From NCBI GenBank assembly GCA_905210995.1, contig CAJLZE010000001.1, positions 19,436 through 83,435 of the forward strand: a DNA stretch of 64,000 nt, in the 5' to 3' direction. Both the position numbers and the translations under genes were made by a program. The notes under the pieces were generated by a model. That model was given only the letters and a program-made list of their open reading frames with translations. It was not told the origin of the DNA and searched no databases. Shown one piece after another: positions 35,610 to 43,831 of this stretch (its first letter is position 1; every line of letters starts with the position of its first letter). The DNA comes from an uncultured Anaerotruncus sp. GTDB lineage: Bacteria; Bacillota; Clostridia; Oscillospirales; CAG-272.

Positions 35610-36659
35610 ATGGTAAAAAAACACACGAAAATATACAATATAATAAAAAGAACCGCGGCAGCGGCGCTCGCGCTGCTGCTCACGGCGGCACTTGCCGCCT
35701 GCGGGACCGTCACGGACGACGTGACCACCCCCGGCGCGCCCGCCGGAACATCGTCACCGACGGTCAGCGGGGACAGTCATATAACTACCGCGCCGCAGGG
35801 CTCGGAAGCCGACGGCACCGCGACCGCGGAGCCGGAGGAGACGCTGAATATTCCGGAGAATACGATCGACGCGGCACAGGCGATCATTTACGACATCGCG
35901 GCAAAGCGCACACTGTTCTCGCGCAACGGCGTGATCGACGGCAAGGTCTACCCCGCAAGCACCACAAAGCTGTTCACCGCGTGGGTCGCGCTGCAGTATC
36001 TCAGCCCCGACGACGTGATAACCGCGGGGGACGAGCTGACGCTTGTTGCCTCCGACGCCTCGATAGCATATGTGCGGCGCGGTCATAAGCTGACGGCGGC
36101 AATGCTCGTTGAGGGGATGCTGCTCCCCAGCGGCGGAGACGCGGCATATGTGATAGCGGCTGCGGCGGGCAAAAAGATACGCGGCAACGATAACATCTCG
36201 GCAGAGGCGGCGATAGCCGCATTCGTCGGCGAGATGAACCGCAGACTCGAGGCGCTCGGCATGACCGGCACGCATTTCACGAACCCGGACGGATATCACG
36301 ATCCCGAGCATTATACCACACTGGAGGATATCGCGCGCATAGGTGCGCTGGCGCTCGAGAACGAAACGATAATGAAATACGCCACACTTGCCTCCGACCG
36401 AGTAACATACGCCAGCGGTCAGTCGAACAAGTGGCAGAACACGAACGAGCTCATCCGCCCCGATTCGCTTTATTATTGCGCGGACGCGATAGGACTGAAA
36501 ACAGGCTCGACAGACGAGGCGGGCTATTGCGTTATGACCGCCGCACGCAACGCCGAAGGGAAGTATTACATAATCGGCGTTTTCGGCGCCTCGACCGGAA
36601 GCGCACGGTTTGCGGACGCCGCAAAGCTGATAGATTATGCCCTCGGCAGACGCAGTTGA
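35610..36659 (+). CDS. DacF-like D-alanyl-D-alanine carboxypeptidase (lipoprotein)
   Basis: A 349-residue penicillin-binding protein of the S11 family, trimming peptidoglycan pentapeptides. The signal ends in LAAC (Cys31), so it is probably lipid-anchored, followed by a Thr/Gly-rich linker to about 85. The active-site motif is PASTTK with Ser117 and Lys120, the KTG box is in GLKTGSTDEAGYC, and the second motif reads SGGDAA instead of the usual SGNDAA. No C-terminal amphipathic anchor, in keeping with the lipid anchor. Monocistronic between its own promoter and a hairpin. Confidence 0.9.
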   Translation: MVKKHTKIYNIIKRTAAAALALLLTAALAACGTVTDDVTTPGAPAGTSSPTVSGDSHITTAPQGSEADGTATAEPEETLNIPENTIDAAQAIIYDIAAKRTLFSRNGVIDGKVYPASTTKLFTAWVALQYLSPDDVITAGDELTLVASDASIAYVRRGHKLTAAMLVEGMLLPSGGDAAYVIAAAAGKKIRGNDNISAEAAIAAFVGEMNRRLEALGMTGTHFTNPDGYHDPEHYTTLEDIARIGALALENETIMKYATLASDRVTYASGQSNKWQNTNELIRPDSLYYCADAIGLKTGSTDEAGYCVMTAARNAEGKYYIIGVFGASTGSARFADAAKLIDYALGRRS

Positions 36660-36690
36660 AAAGGTAAGCCGGATCCGGTAAAATACAGCA

Positions 36691-36722
36691 GCAAAGCCCT
36701 CGGACAACGTCCGAGGGCTTTG
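36691..36722 (+). terminator. hairpin after the DacF-like gene
   Basis: Stem AAAGCCCTCGGAC / GTCCGAGGGCTTT with a short loop; convergent with the PqqD-like gene on the other strand. Confidence 0.75.
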
Positions 36723-36763
36723 CTGACGCAAATAATAAGGCAGAGGATAAGAGATGTCGTGCC

Positions 36764-37039
36764 TCACCCGGATATCAGATAACCGGAGGAGGCGAGAGAG
36801 GCGGAGAAGCTGCGGTAAGCAGCAAGAGCCTCGTCGCGCGATATGCCGTATTCGGCAACGGCGGCAGCCACTATGCCCTCGCCGTCAAGCCCGCGCTCGA
36901 AAAGACGCCAGAAAAAAACGCCGGTGGCGTTTATTTTTTTTACATACGGCACCTTGCCGCGCGCCTCGCCTGTCGCGATCATAAGATGCTCGTCGCAAAC
37001 ATCAACGATCACCACACCCGGGCAAACATGATATTTCAT
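36764..37039 (-). CDS. PqqD-like peptide-recognition protein
   Basis: A 91-residue protein of the PqqD fold: CPGVVIVDVCDEHLMIA, KKINATGVFFWRLFERGLDGEGIVAAAVAEYGISRDEA. PqqD-type domains (RiPP recognition elements) bind leader peptides and present them to modifying enzymes. Start ATG 37039 overlaps the stop of the HPr-kinase-like gene (ATGA). Last gene of the group VWA protein, short peptide, kinase-like, PqqD. No radical SAM, lasso cyclase or transglutaminase-like gene lies next to it. Confidence 0.82.
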   Translation of the reverse strand: MKYHVCPGVVIVDVCDEHLMIATGEARGKVPYVKKINATGVFFWRLFERGLDGEGIVAAAVAEYGISRDEALAAYRSFSASLASSGYLISG

Positions 37040-37758
37040 TTCGGCTCCCACTCCTTTTCAAGCGTATCGTGACACAGGCACGCCGCAGCCGCGTCACCGC
37101 GGTTGGCAAGCTCCCATACGGGAACGCTGCGCAGCAATATGTCTTCCATTTCGGCGACGCCGCGCGCCGCCTCGACGGTCTCGGACGAAAAAATGAACTG
37201 ACGGAACAGGATCCCGGCGGAAAGCTCCGCCCCAACGCGGCGGATCGTATTTTCGGCAGCCTTGCGGAGAAACACGATGCCGCCGAGCGGCGCGGAGATG
37301 GGCTGCCCCATGCCCTCCTTGCCGTGCCACGGAGAAGGGTGAACGGTAACATCGCCCTCTTGACGGGCAAAAAGCACCGGCTTGTCGCCGTTCAGGATCT
37401 GTATCTCATCACCGCAAAGCTGCTTCCAGCGCACATAATGCGTCGTCTTGCCTGTGCCGCTCGGCGCGCAGAGGAGCACGACCCGTCCGCGCCAAAGAAA
37501 CGCGCAGCCGTGAAAGACCGTGCGGCGGAAGGGTATCAGCACGTCCGACACCCGGCGGCAAAGCTCCATATACTCAATATAAGCATCGGTCGATCCCGCG
37601 GGATAAAATTCGGCGGCGCGGCGGCGATCCGCTTCACCGACAATGACCGAGGCGGCGGGCGCCGCCTCGGTCTGCTGTGCTTCAAAAAATTTGCGGTAAC
37701 TGTCATACGAAAGACCGACACCGACAGGCACGCCGGCAAAGTCTGCGGTGATCATCAT
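37036..37758 (-). CDS. HPr-kinase-like P-loop protein
   Basis: A 240-residue protein. The P-loop APSGTGKTTHYVRWKQL lies near residues 98-114, preceded by FHGCAFLWRGRVVLLC and followed by ILNGDKPVLF and HPSPWHGKEG, the layout of HPr kinase-like proteins found with PqqD-type proteins in peptide-modification loci, where relatives phosphorylate peptide Ser residues (for example in paeninodin). It is shorter than true HPr kinase and lacks its N-terminal domain. GGAGG precedes the start; it overlaps the PqqD-like gene. The short peptide gene directly upstream is the obvious substrate candidate. Confidence 0.8.
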   Translation of the reverse strand: MMITADFAGVPVGVGLSYDSYRKFFEAQQTEAAPAASVIVGEADRRRAAEFYPAGSTDAYIEYMELCRRVSDVLIPFRRTVFHGCAFLWRGRVVLLCAPSGTGKTTHYVRWKQLCGDEIQILNGDKPVLFARQEGDVTVHPSPWHGKEGMGQPISAPLGGIVFLRKAAENTIRRVGAELSAGILFRQFIFSSETVEAARGVAEMEDILLRSVPVWELANRGDAAAACLCHDTLEKEWEPK

Positions 37759-37790
37759 GCCGTCATCCTCCGTCCTTTGCCGTTTGTCCT

Positions 37791-37985
37791 TCAGAAAACA
37801 TCTCCCGAGGACGTGAGAGTGACCTTGGTGCCGTCGGGCAGGGTAAAGTCCTTCGGTATCGGATCGCCGCCCTCTCCGATGTCTCCGCTGCCGGTCGTGA
37901 TGCCGCCGGCAAGCATATCATCAAGCTTGTCGTATATCTCGTCTCCGCCGCCGGAGACCGCAGGAATATCAAAAGTGTTATTCAT
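37791..37985 (-). CDS. 64-residue peptide, candidate precursor peptide
   Basis: A small Gly/Asp/Thr-rich peptide with no signal peptide. It begins MNNTFDIPAVSGGGDEIYDK, contains LDDMLAGGITTG with a Gly-Gly, and ends in a Thr/Ser-rich tail, PDGTKVTLTSSGDVF. Start ATG 37985 has a strong AAAGGAG site at ideal spacing. It sits 37 bases after the VWA gene and 32 bases before the HPr-kinase-like gene. Size, composition and context suggest a precursor that the kinase-like and PqqD-like proteins act on, but it has few Cys or other cyclisable signatures and matches no known precursor class that I recognise. Confidence 0.65.
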   Translation of the reverse strand: MNNTFDIPAVSGGGDEIYDKLDDMLAGGITTGSGDIGEGGDPIPKDFTLPDGTKVTLTSSGDVF

Positions 37986-38022
37986 GGATAAACTCCTTTC
38001 CATTCTTCCCGGCCGAGCCTAC

Positions 38023-41000
38023 TCAGCCCTCAACGCGGTAAGGGTAGCAAATGAGGGTGCGCGTCGCACCGAGGACGGTCGTGCCGTCGTGCGTGACCCA
38101 ATAGGGCGTCACCTCGACCGGAGTTCCGCCAGAGCTGCCGCTCACCGAGTATCTCACGCTCATCACGGCAGCCCCGCGGCTGACATCTCTGCCGAACAGC
38201 GCACGAGCACCGAAACGGGCGACGTCGGCTGCGGGAGTCTTTTTGCCGTTGATGATAAATCCGAGCTCGGCATAGTCGGTGCTGTCGGCAGCCGCCATGA
38301 GCGTCAGCCCGCGCACACGGAAGAGCCCGTTTTTGGTGTATCTGACGTCAAGATAAGAATCGCTCACGTATTTGGCGTATACGGTGATGTCGGAGGTCAC
38401 ATTGCGAAGATCGGCGGGGTATTTGCAGGCTTTATCGGTAAACCAACCGGCAAAGAGCTTGCCGCTCGCGCCGGCATAGCTTATCGCAGCCGAAACATCG
38501 CCCTTTGCCGCAACGACGCTGCGCGTGCTGCCGCCGTCGTTGACGGTGACGGTCACATAATCGGCAGCTCCGCTGTCAAGCGTGTACGAGGCGGAATATA
38601 TCAGCGACCGCGCATCCGTCGGCACGGTATATCCGGTACATTTACTGCGTGCAAACGTATCGGCACCCGCCTTGCCGAGCTTTTTGTAGGTCAGATCATT
38701 GTCGGAGCCTGCGCCCTTGTACTCGCAGGTGCGCGTTCCTATGCCCGTGACCTTTACACCGTCAAGGGTGATCCAGTAGGGCGTGAACACGATCCTGTCG
38801 TCCGCTTTTGTCCAATAATTCTTCGGAACATCAAAGCAGAAAAGATACCCGCTGTCTTTGATGTCGCCGAATATGCCCGTGCCCGCCGCATATACGGACT
38901 CGGTGCCGTTGTTGTGCTTTACCGTAAGCGACTTGTAAACGCTGCCGACCGTAAGAGCGTTGGGATCCGCCTCGCCGACGTCGTGAGCATCGATCACCGT
39001 GCCGTTTTCGGTATGCGCATCAAAGCCGACGCCGTAATAATTCAGGCGATCGACCGCGCTCATCATGTAGAAGCCGATAACGTCAACATCGCTCTCGCTC
39101 ACGTGCTTCCACACGCTCAGGCTGCGCGGCAGCAGATATACCGCGGGAGCCTCCCAGATATAATAGATGCCGCCCGGCGTGGGGGTAAAGTCCATTGCCG
39201 TACCGCCGTTGAAGTCGGCGACCGTCGTATAATCGCTTTTGAACGTTCCGCCGTAAACAAAGTGCCCGTCGGTGATCTTGGTTCCGTCGGCTTTTTTGTT
39301 CACCCACTGCGTCATGTCAAAGTTCGCGCCGAAGGCGTGAGTATCGCGCCAAACCTCCGTGTCCTCCCGCACATGAACGACGGTGAATTCCTGCTTATAT
39401 GCAAACCATACATGGCGGTTGGAGTTTGCGGCGGTCAGTGTGACCTCCGCGGAATCGCCCCCCGTGAGCGCACCGTTGTCGATAATATAACTGCCGTAAT
39501 AAACGCAGTCGGCAACGTCTGCCTTGCCTACGGTGTAGAGCGTGTTATATTTCAGCCCCGTGGTGCCGTCGACCGCGAAATATTCGGCATCCTTTACCTG
39601 TTTCGCAAGGGAGGGGGACTCTACCTTGACGCCGTTCTCGTTGATCGGTTCGCCGTTTCCGTTTACAAGGTAGTAGTGGACAAGTATTTTGCCGCCGCCC
39701 ACGGTGACCTGAGGCTTCGGGAATTCGCCGGTCACCTCTTTGTCCTCGTAGTCAGTATATGTCAGCGTAGCGCTTTCGTTTGTGAGCAGAGTCTCGCCGG
39801 TCGCGGGGCTGTAGCCATCCCTGACCGTGACCTTATACATGAGCGTGGGATCGTCGCCCTCTCTGACGTTGCCGACCGTCCAGCTTATGCTGCGGGTGGC
39901 AGCGTCATATGTCGCCGTGCCCTGGCTGATGTAAACATCGGCATCGCCCGCATCATAGACCGCCCTGTCGGTGGTGATGACGGGAGCCTCTCCCGAAAAG
40001 CTGAGCTGAACTTTATCGCCCATGGTGTCGTTTACGACCGCGTTTTTCGCCGCGATCGCAATGCTGCCCGCGATGGAGGTGAACGCCGTCGTCAGCTTTT
40101 CTTCAATATTGTCGGCGTCGGCTATCGTAAAGTAGTCCTTTGAGGGGTTCGTGGCGCAGGAGCGGAGAATTCCGGAGCCCACGTTGCCCGCCTGAAGAGC
40201 AATTGAATAAATATTAACGCCTTCCGCTTTCGCCTGATCTGCCTCCCATACAGTCGGCTCTCCCAGGTTATTCACCGTCATTTTCGCTGTAAAGGCGGTG
40301 GAAAACTCAATACTTCCAACAGAATACCCGCTTATCTCCCCCGTGGAATTTTTGCTGCCGTTCGACCGGTTCTCATCTATGCTGTAATTCCATGTTTTTG
40401 ACGAAATGACGGAATGGCTGCAACTCCACGAACCGCTTATCTTGTCATGGTTGAAATATGCCGGAGACTGTACCGTGTAGCTGGTGGTGTAATCCTGCGT
40501 CTCCCCGTTTCCTACCATTGACGTATAATCGCACCCGGCTATCGCAGCGGTATATGACGGAGATACAGTTATCGTCGGAGTTCTATGAGAACCCAGGCCG
40601 CAATTTGATTCGATATTCACATTCACCGACGTCACTGTTGCCGAAACCGCATTGACCTTAAATGATTTAGTAGGCAGACCGTCGCTTAGCAAAACAATAT
40701 TTTTGTTTTTTCCGGTAGAAGCCTCGGACTTCAGAATATCACGCGCAGTCTTGATGCCCAACTGGGTAAATGTGCCGCCGTTTTCCTTGTCAACGGAAAT
40801 TTCGTCTATCCGCGCCTTCAGAGCTTCTTTATCTTCATAAGTATAAAACCCCGTGTGCGTTTCCTCAAGGTTAAATACAACAAGCGCGATCCGTGTCGCG
40901 CTGTCTGTGGTCAGCAGCTTATCGGCAAAAGCCTTGGCTGCGAGCTTGGTCTTGTACATACGGCTGCTCTCATCCTCGACATATGAAGTGCCGCCAAAAA

Positions 41001-41289
41001 ACGTACTTTTCTTGGTGTACATACTGTTCGAGTTGTCTATGACCAGCACGACGTCCGAGGTGGTCTTATAGTTCTTTCCCTGTATACCGAGGGTGACCTC
41101 CCAGAGGTTGTCGTCCTCGCCGCCGACCGCCTTGGCATCCTTTTCGAGCTTCACCGAGCCCTCGGCAGGCCAGACCGGCTGCGTATCGGCTTCGCCTTCC
41201 GCAAACACCGCGAGAGGCATCGCCGCAAGCATTGACAGCACCGTTAGCGCCGCAAGCAGCACGGACAGCGCACGCTTGAATCTCATCAT
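38023..41289 (-). CDS. large secreted von Willebrand factor A surface protein
   Basis: A 1088-residue secreted protein. Signal peptide 1-30 (VFA), then a VWA domain from about 78 with MIDAS VIDNSNSM (D85, S87, S89) and LLSDGLPTK; the domain holds a large insertion (about 200-345). After it come a DUF11/isopeptide-like region (VNDTMGDKVQLSFSGEA, about 420-530), a MucBP-like part (KILVHYYLVNGNGEPI) and Ig-like or B-repeat modules (KLFAGWFTDKACKYPADL), with two copies of a TPYWVTHDG-type motif. No LPxTG. Adhesin-like; it is the first gene before the peptide/kinase/PqqD genes. The segment at about 40.2-41.0 kb is less GC-rich than its surroundings. Confidence 0.82.
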   Translation of the reverse strand: MMRFKRALSVLLAALTVLSMLAAMPLAVFAEGEADTQPVWPAEGSVKLEKDAKAVGGEDDNLWEVTLGIQGKNYKTTSDVVLVIDNSNSMYTKKSTFFGGTSYVEDESSRMYKTKLAAKAFADKLLTTDSATRIALVVFNLEETHTGFYTYEDKEALKARIDEISVDKENGGTFTQLGIKTARDILKSEASTGKNKNIVLLSDGLPTKSFKVNAVSATVTSVNVNIESNCGLGSHRTPTITVSPSYTAAIAGCDYTSMVGNGETQDYTTSYTVQSPAYFNHDKISGSWSCSHSVISSKTWNYSIDENRSNGSKNSTGEISGYSVGSIEFSTAFTAKMTVNNLGEPTVWEADQAKAEGVNIYSIALQAGNVGSGILRSCATNPSKDYFTIADADNIEEKLTTAFTSIAGSIAIAAKNAVVNDTMGDKVQLSFSGEAPVITTDRAVYDAGDADVYISQGTATYDAATRSISWTVGNVREGDDPTLMYKVTVRDGYSPATGETLLTNESATLTYTDYEDKEVTGEFPKPQVTVGGGKILVHYYLVNGNGEPINENGVKVESPSLAKQVKDAEYFAVDGTTGLKYNTLYTVGKADVADCVYYGSYIIDNGALTGGDSAEVTLTAANSNRHVWFAYKQEFTVVHVREDTEVWRDTHAFGANFDMTQWVNKKADGTKITDGHFVYGGTFKSDYTTVADFNGGTAMDFTPTPGGIYYIWEAPAVYLLPRSLSVWKHVSESDVDVIGFYMMSAVDRLNYYGVGFDAHTENGTVIDAHDVGEADPNALTVGSVYKSLTVKHNNGTESVYAAGTGIFGDIKDSGYLFCFDVPKNYWTKADDRIVFTPYWITLDGVKVTGIGTRTCEYKGAGSDNDLTYKKLGKAGADTFARSKCTGYTVPTDARSLIYSASYTLDSGAADYVTVTVNDGGSTRSVVAAKGDVSAAISYAGASGKLFAGWFTDKACKYPADLRNVTSDITVYAKYVSDSYLDVRYTKNGLFRVRGLTLMAAADSTDYAELGFIINGKKTPAADVARFGARALFGRDVSRGAAVMSVRYSVSGSSGGTPVEVTPYWVTHDGTTVLGATRTLICYPYRVEG

Positions 41290-41640
41290 CTTGAACTCCT
41301 CCTATGTAAAATAAAAAGTAATACATTTCGCGCGGAACGCAAGCATTGATATCTTTTATATTATATATACCGCTACAATGCAGAAAATACATTATGGGTG
41401 CTCAAATAGTAAATGTATCCATCGGGTTCCGTGCTACTCATTATACTACAAACCAAACAAAATTGCAATACCTTCCCAAGGATTTTGTTGGATAATTCAT
41501 AACTTAAGATTTATTTTAAAGCTGTATCACCCATTTGTTATATCAGAAACGGATTTGACTCTTGTTTTATGCTGTTTTGTATTGCACATCCATTTTTTCG
41601 ACTCCCATGTGTCTTATTAATGAACACATATATAATATAT
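41290..41640. other. AT-rich intergenic region upstream of the VWA gene
   Basis: Markedly AT-rich compared with the rest of the window, with several TATATA stretches (about 41350-41375) that may hold the VWA promoter; no gene or clear -35 was identified. Confidence 0.5.
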
Positions 41641-41880
41641 GACACCGGATATTATTTTGCGTATACACATACGGACTTTTTTGACCGACATAGCGACGCC
41701 AAACACACGCAGCCATAAATCGCACCACCCGCAATCAAGACTTGATAATGTATGGTAAGGTGAGCGCGGGTGAAACCCGGGGTCGCTTCTCCCGTGAAAC
41801 GAGTACAGATTTCATTCACTATAATAAGTAGGGGAGGGGCTCTGCTCCTCCCGATAAAATTTGAACAAACTCCAACGGCG

Positions 41881-41996
41881 GGAGGGGTAAACCCCTCCCC
41901 TACGGCAGTACCCATGTAGTATGTTTAAAGTCTGAAACCTTGCCAAGGCTCCCTCCTGAGGGAGCTGTCGCCGAAGGCGACTGAGGGAGTAAAATT
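41881..41996. repeat. composite repeat, copy 1
   Basis: About 115 bases: a GGAGGGG...CCCCTCCC palindrome, TACGGCAGTACCCATGTAGT, TTTAAAGTCTGAA, then CCTTGCCAAGGCTCCCTC and GGGAGCTGTCGCCGAAGGCG. Repeated at 42388-42507. The last block is a sequence very common in intergenic regions of gut Clostridia. Confidence 0.85.
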
Positions 41997-42008
41997 CATT
42001 AAAATAAA

Positions 42009-42041
42009 AGGAAGATCCCGCTGCGGCGGGATCTTTTTTAC
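42009..42041 (+). terminator. terminator-like hairpin
   Basis: GAAGATCCCG / CGGGATCTTTTTT with a small loop, an isolated terminator in the repeat-filled region; no gene ends just before it. Confidence 0.55.
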
Positions 42042-42387
42042 CACCTCATCCGCCGCGCTCGCGGGATTGAATTTTTTAGTTTTTACGCAATGCGTAAAAA
42101 CATAGCGCGGCAATGATCGATGTTTCCTGCACGCCTTTATCCCGCGCCGCAGCACCTTCCCAAACTTGGGAAGGCTCACAGAACCGTATCTTCCGTCGAT
42201 CACGGTGAAGAAAGCAAAACGATCCTGTTTTTGATTTTGCCGGCTTACTGAAGTTCATTTCTCACTTTACATCCGTTGACGGAACGTCATTTAACGGCAG
42301 CCTTCCCGTGTCCGGGAAGGTGGTGCCGTAGGCGCCGGATGAGGAGGACAAGAGGTTTTGCCACAGGCAAAACCTACCGAATCAATG

Positions 42388-42507
42388 TAGGGGAGTGGCA
42401 AGCCCCTCCCGTACGGCAGTACCCATGTAGTAGATTTAAAGTCTGAAGCCTTGCCAAGGCTCCCTCAAGAGGGGGCTGTCGCCGCAGGCGGCTGAGCGAG
42501 TAAAATC
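42388..42507. repeat. composite repeat, copy 2
   Basis: Matches 41881-41996 along its length: the GGGGAGTGGCAAGCCCCTCCC palindrome, TACGGCAGTACCCATGTAGT, TTTAAAGTCTGAAG, CCTTGCCAAGGCTCCCTC and CTGTCGCCGCAGGCGGCTGA. Between the two copies are further fragments of similar type (42150-42180 and 42299-42350). Confidence 0.85.
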
Positions 42508-42570
42508 GAAGCACTGGAGAGCGGCAGTGAAGCTTAATACGACTCCGGCTTTTCGGTATTTTCATCATTT

Positions 42571-43707
42571 TCATCTTGTCCCCGCGACCTGCTCGCGCCA
42601 GGCGTTTACGGTATATGCTCTGTCGTCGCCGCGCACGCAAAGGTTGCCGAGCTCGGCGGTGTATCTGCCGTCGATCGGAATGCGGAAATCCTCAACGGTG
42701 TAGTCGGGGTAGCCCGCTGCCTTTGCCAGATATGCAAGGCAGTCGGCGGCGCTGAGGTCGGTCTCGACCAGCGGCAGGATTGTCGTCAGCAGCCGGTCGA
42801 GCTGTACGGGGTTCATTTTTTTCACCTTGTCGAATACCGCGGCAAGAACGGCACGGTGCCGCCGCGTCCTGCCGAAATCACTGCCGCTCAGATGCCGCAT
42901 ACGCACGTACGAGAGCACCTGCGCGGCGTCAAGGTGTACGGGCGATCCCGCACTGTCCCACGGCAGCGGCACGTCGCTTTCGCGGTTGAAGGCAGCAAGC
43001 TCCTCACCGGTCATCGTGATGTCGATACCGCCGATCACCTCAAAGACCTCCACGAATTCCTCGAAATGCACCTCGGCGTAGTTGGCGATCCTTATGCCGA
43101 AATTTCTTTCAATGGCGTTTATCAGCAGCGCGGGACCGCCGTAGGCGTGCGCGTTGCTTATCTTGTCGAGCCATATGGCGGGCTTTCCGTTTTCAATGCC
43201 GGGAAAATATGTCTCGGTGTCGCGCATTATCGAGGTGAGTGTGATCCTTTTATCGGCGCTGTTGACCGACACAACGATGATCGCGTCGGAGTTGCCGTAT
43301 TTCGTCTCGTGATCGGCGCCGATTAGCAGTATATTCACGACGCCTTTTTTTGCCGGAAGGTCATAGTCGGCTATTTGCGAGGTGTCGGCAGCGCCCGGCA
43401 GCGTGTTGTCGGACGGCACAGTGCCGTATGGGTTATCGGGGTCGTCGGGCTGAGCTGTCGCGGGGGACGATGCAAGCCCCGAAATGGCGCTATCGTCATA
43501 ATCGAACGTCCCGTCGCCCGCACCGGCGGAGCCGTTAATATTCATCATGCGGTAATAACGCAAAAAAAGCGCGCCCGCCGAAAGAAACACGGCAAGGGCG
43601 AGAGCCGCCGCAGCGATAAGCACTGCGGTCGCTGCTCTCGGCATCCTGCCGCGCCCCTTATGTCTTGCGGGACGCGCTTTTTTTGCGGAGTCGTGATCCG
43701 GCATCAT
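42571..43707 (-). CDS. LytR-CpsA-Psr family glycopolymer ligase
   Basis: A 378-residue membrane-anchored LCP protein that attaches teichoic-acid-like or capsular polymers to peptidoglycan. Cytoplasmic basic N-terminus, one membrane segment (about 25-50), then the LCP domain: VVNILLIGADHETKYGNSDAIIV, TLTSIMRDTETYFPG, a DKISNAHAYGG stretch and SYVRMRHLSGSDFGRTRRHRAV with the conserved Arg residues that hold the pyrophosphate lipid. ATG 43707 lies nine bases after AAAGGT; an in-frame GTG at 43725 overlaps that site. It follows the PglF-like gene by about 120 bases. Confidence 0.92.
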   Translation of the reverse strand: MMPDHDSAKKARPARHKGRGRMPRAATAVLIAAAALALAVFLSAGALFLRYYRMMNINGSAGAGDGTFDYDDSAISGLASSPATAQPDDPDNPYGTVPSDNTLPGAADTSQIADYDLPAKKGVVNILLIGADHETKYGNSDAIIVVSVNSADKRITLTSIMRDTETYFPGIENGKPAIWLDKISNAHAYGGPALLINAIERNFGIRIANYAEVHFEEFVEVFEVIGGIDITMTGEELAAFNRESDVPLPWDSAGSPVHLDAAQVLSYVRMRHLSGSDFGRTRRHRAVLAAVFDKVKKMNPVQLDRLLTTILPLVETDLSAADCLAYLAKAAGYPDYTVEDFRIPIDGRYTAELGNLCVRGDDRAYTVNAWREQVAGTR

Positions 43708-43831
43708 AACACCTGTACCTTTCACGGAGCGTGCGCGGCCGCCGTGCGGCGGTCGGCACTTCGGGATACAATCAGTATGAGCCGAAAACAGTATTTTATG
43801 TTATGAAAGCTTAATTACCGTTTTTTGTGTC

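Noticed and set aside
36764..38003. Full lasso-peptide cluster
   Set aside because: A kinase-like and a PqqD-like gene are present, but no asparagine-synthetase-like cyclase or transglutaminase-like protease is in the neighbourhood.
37069..40143. Plus-strand open frame of 1024 codons
   Set aside because: Antisense of the VWA, peptide and HPr-kinase-like genes, which have motifs and ribosome sites; long antisense frames are expected in GC-rich DNA.
41925..42203. Minus-strand 92-codon frame
   Set aside because: It is a translation of the composite repeat common in Clostridia, not a gene.
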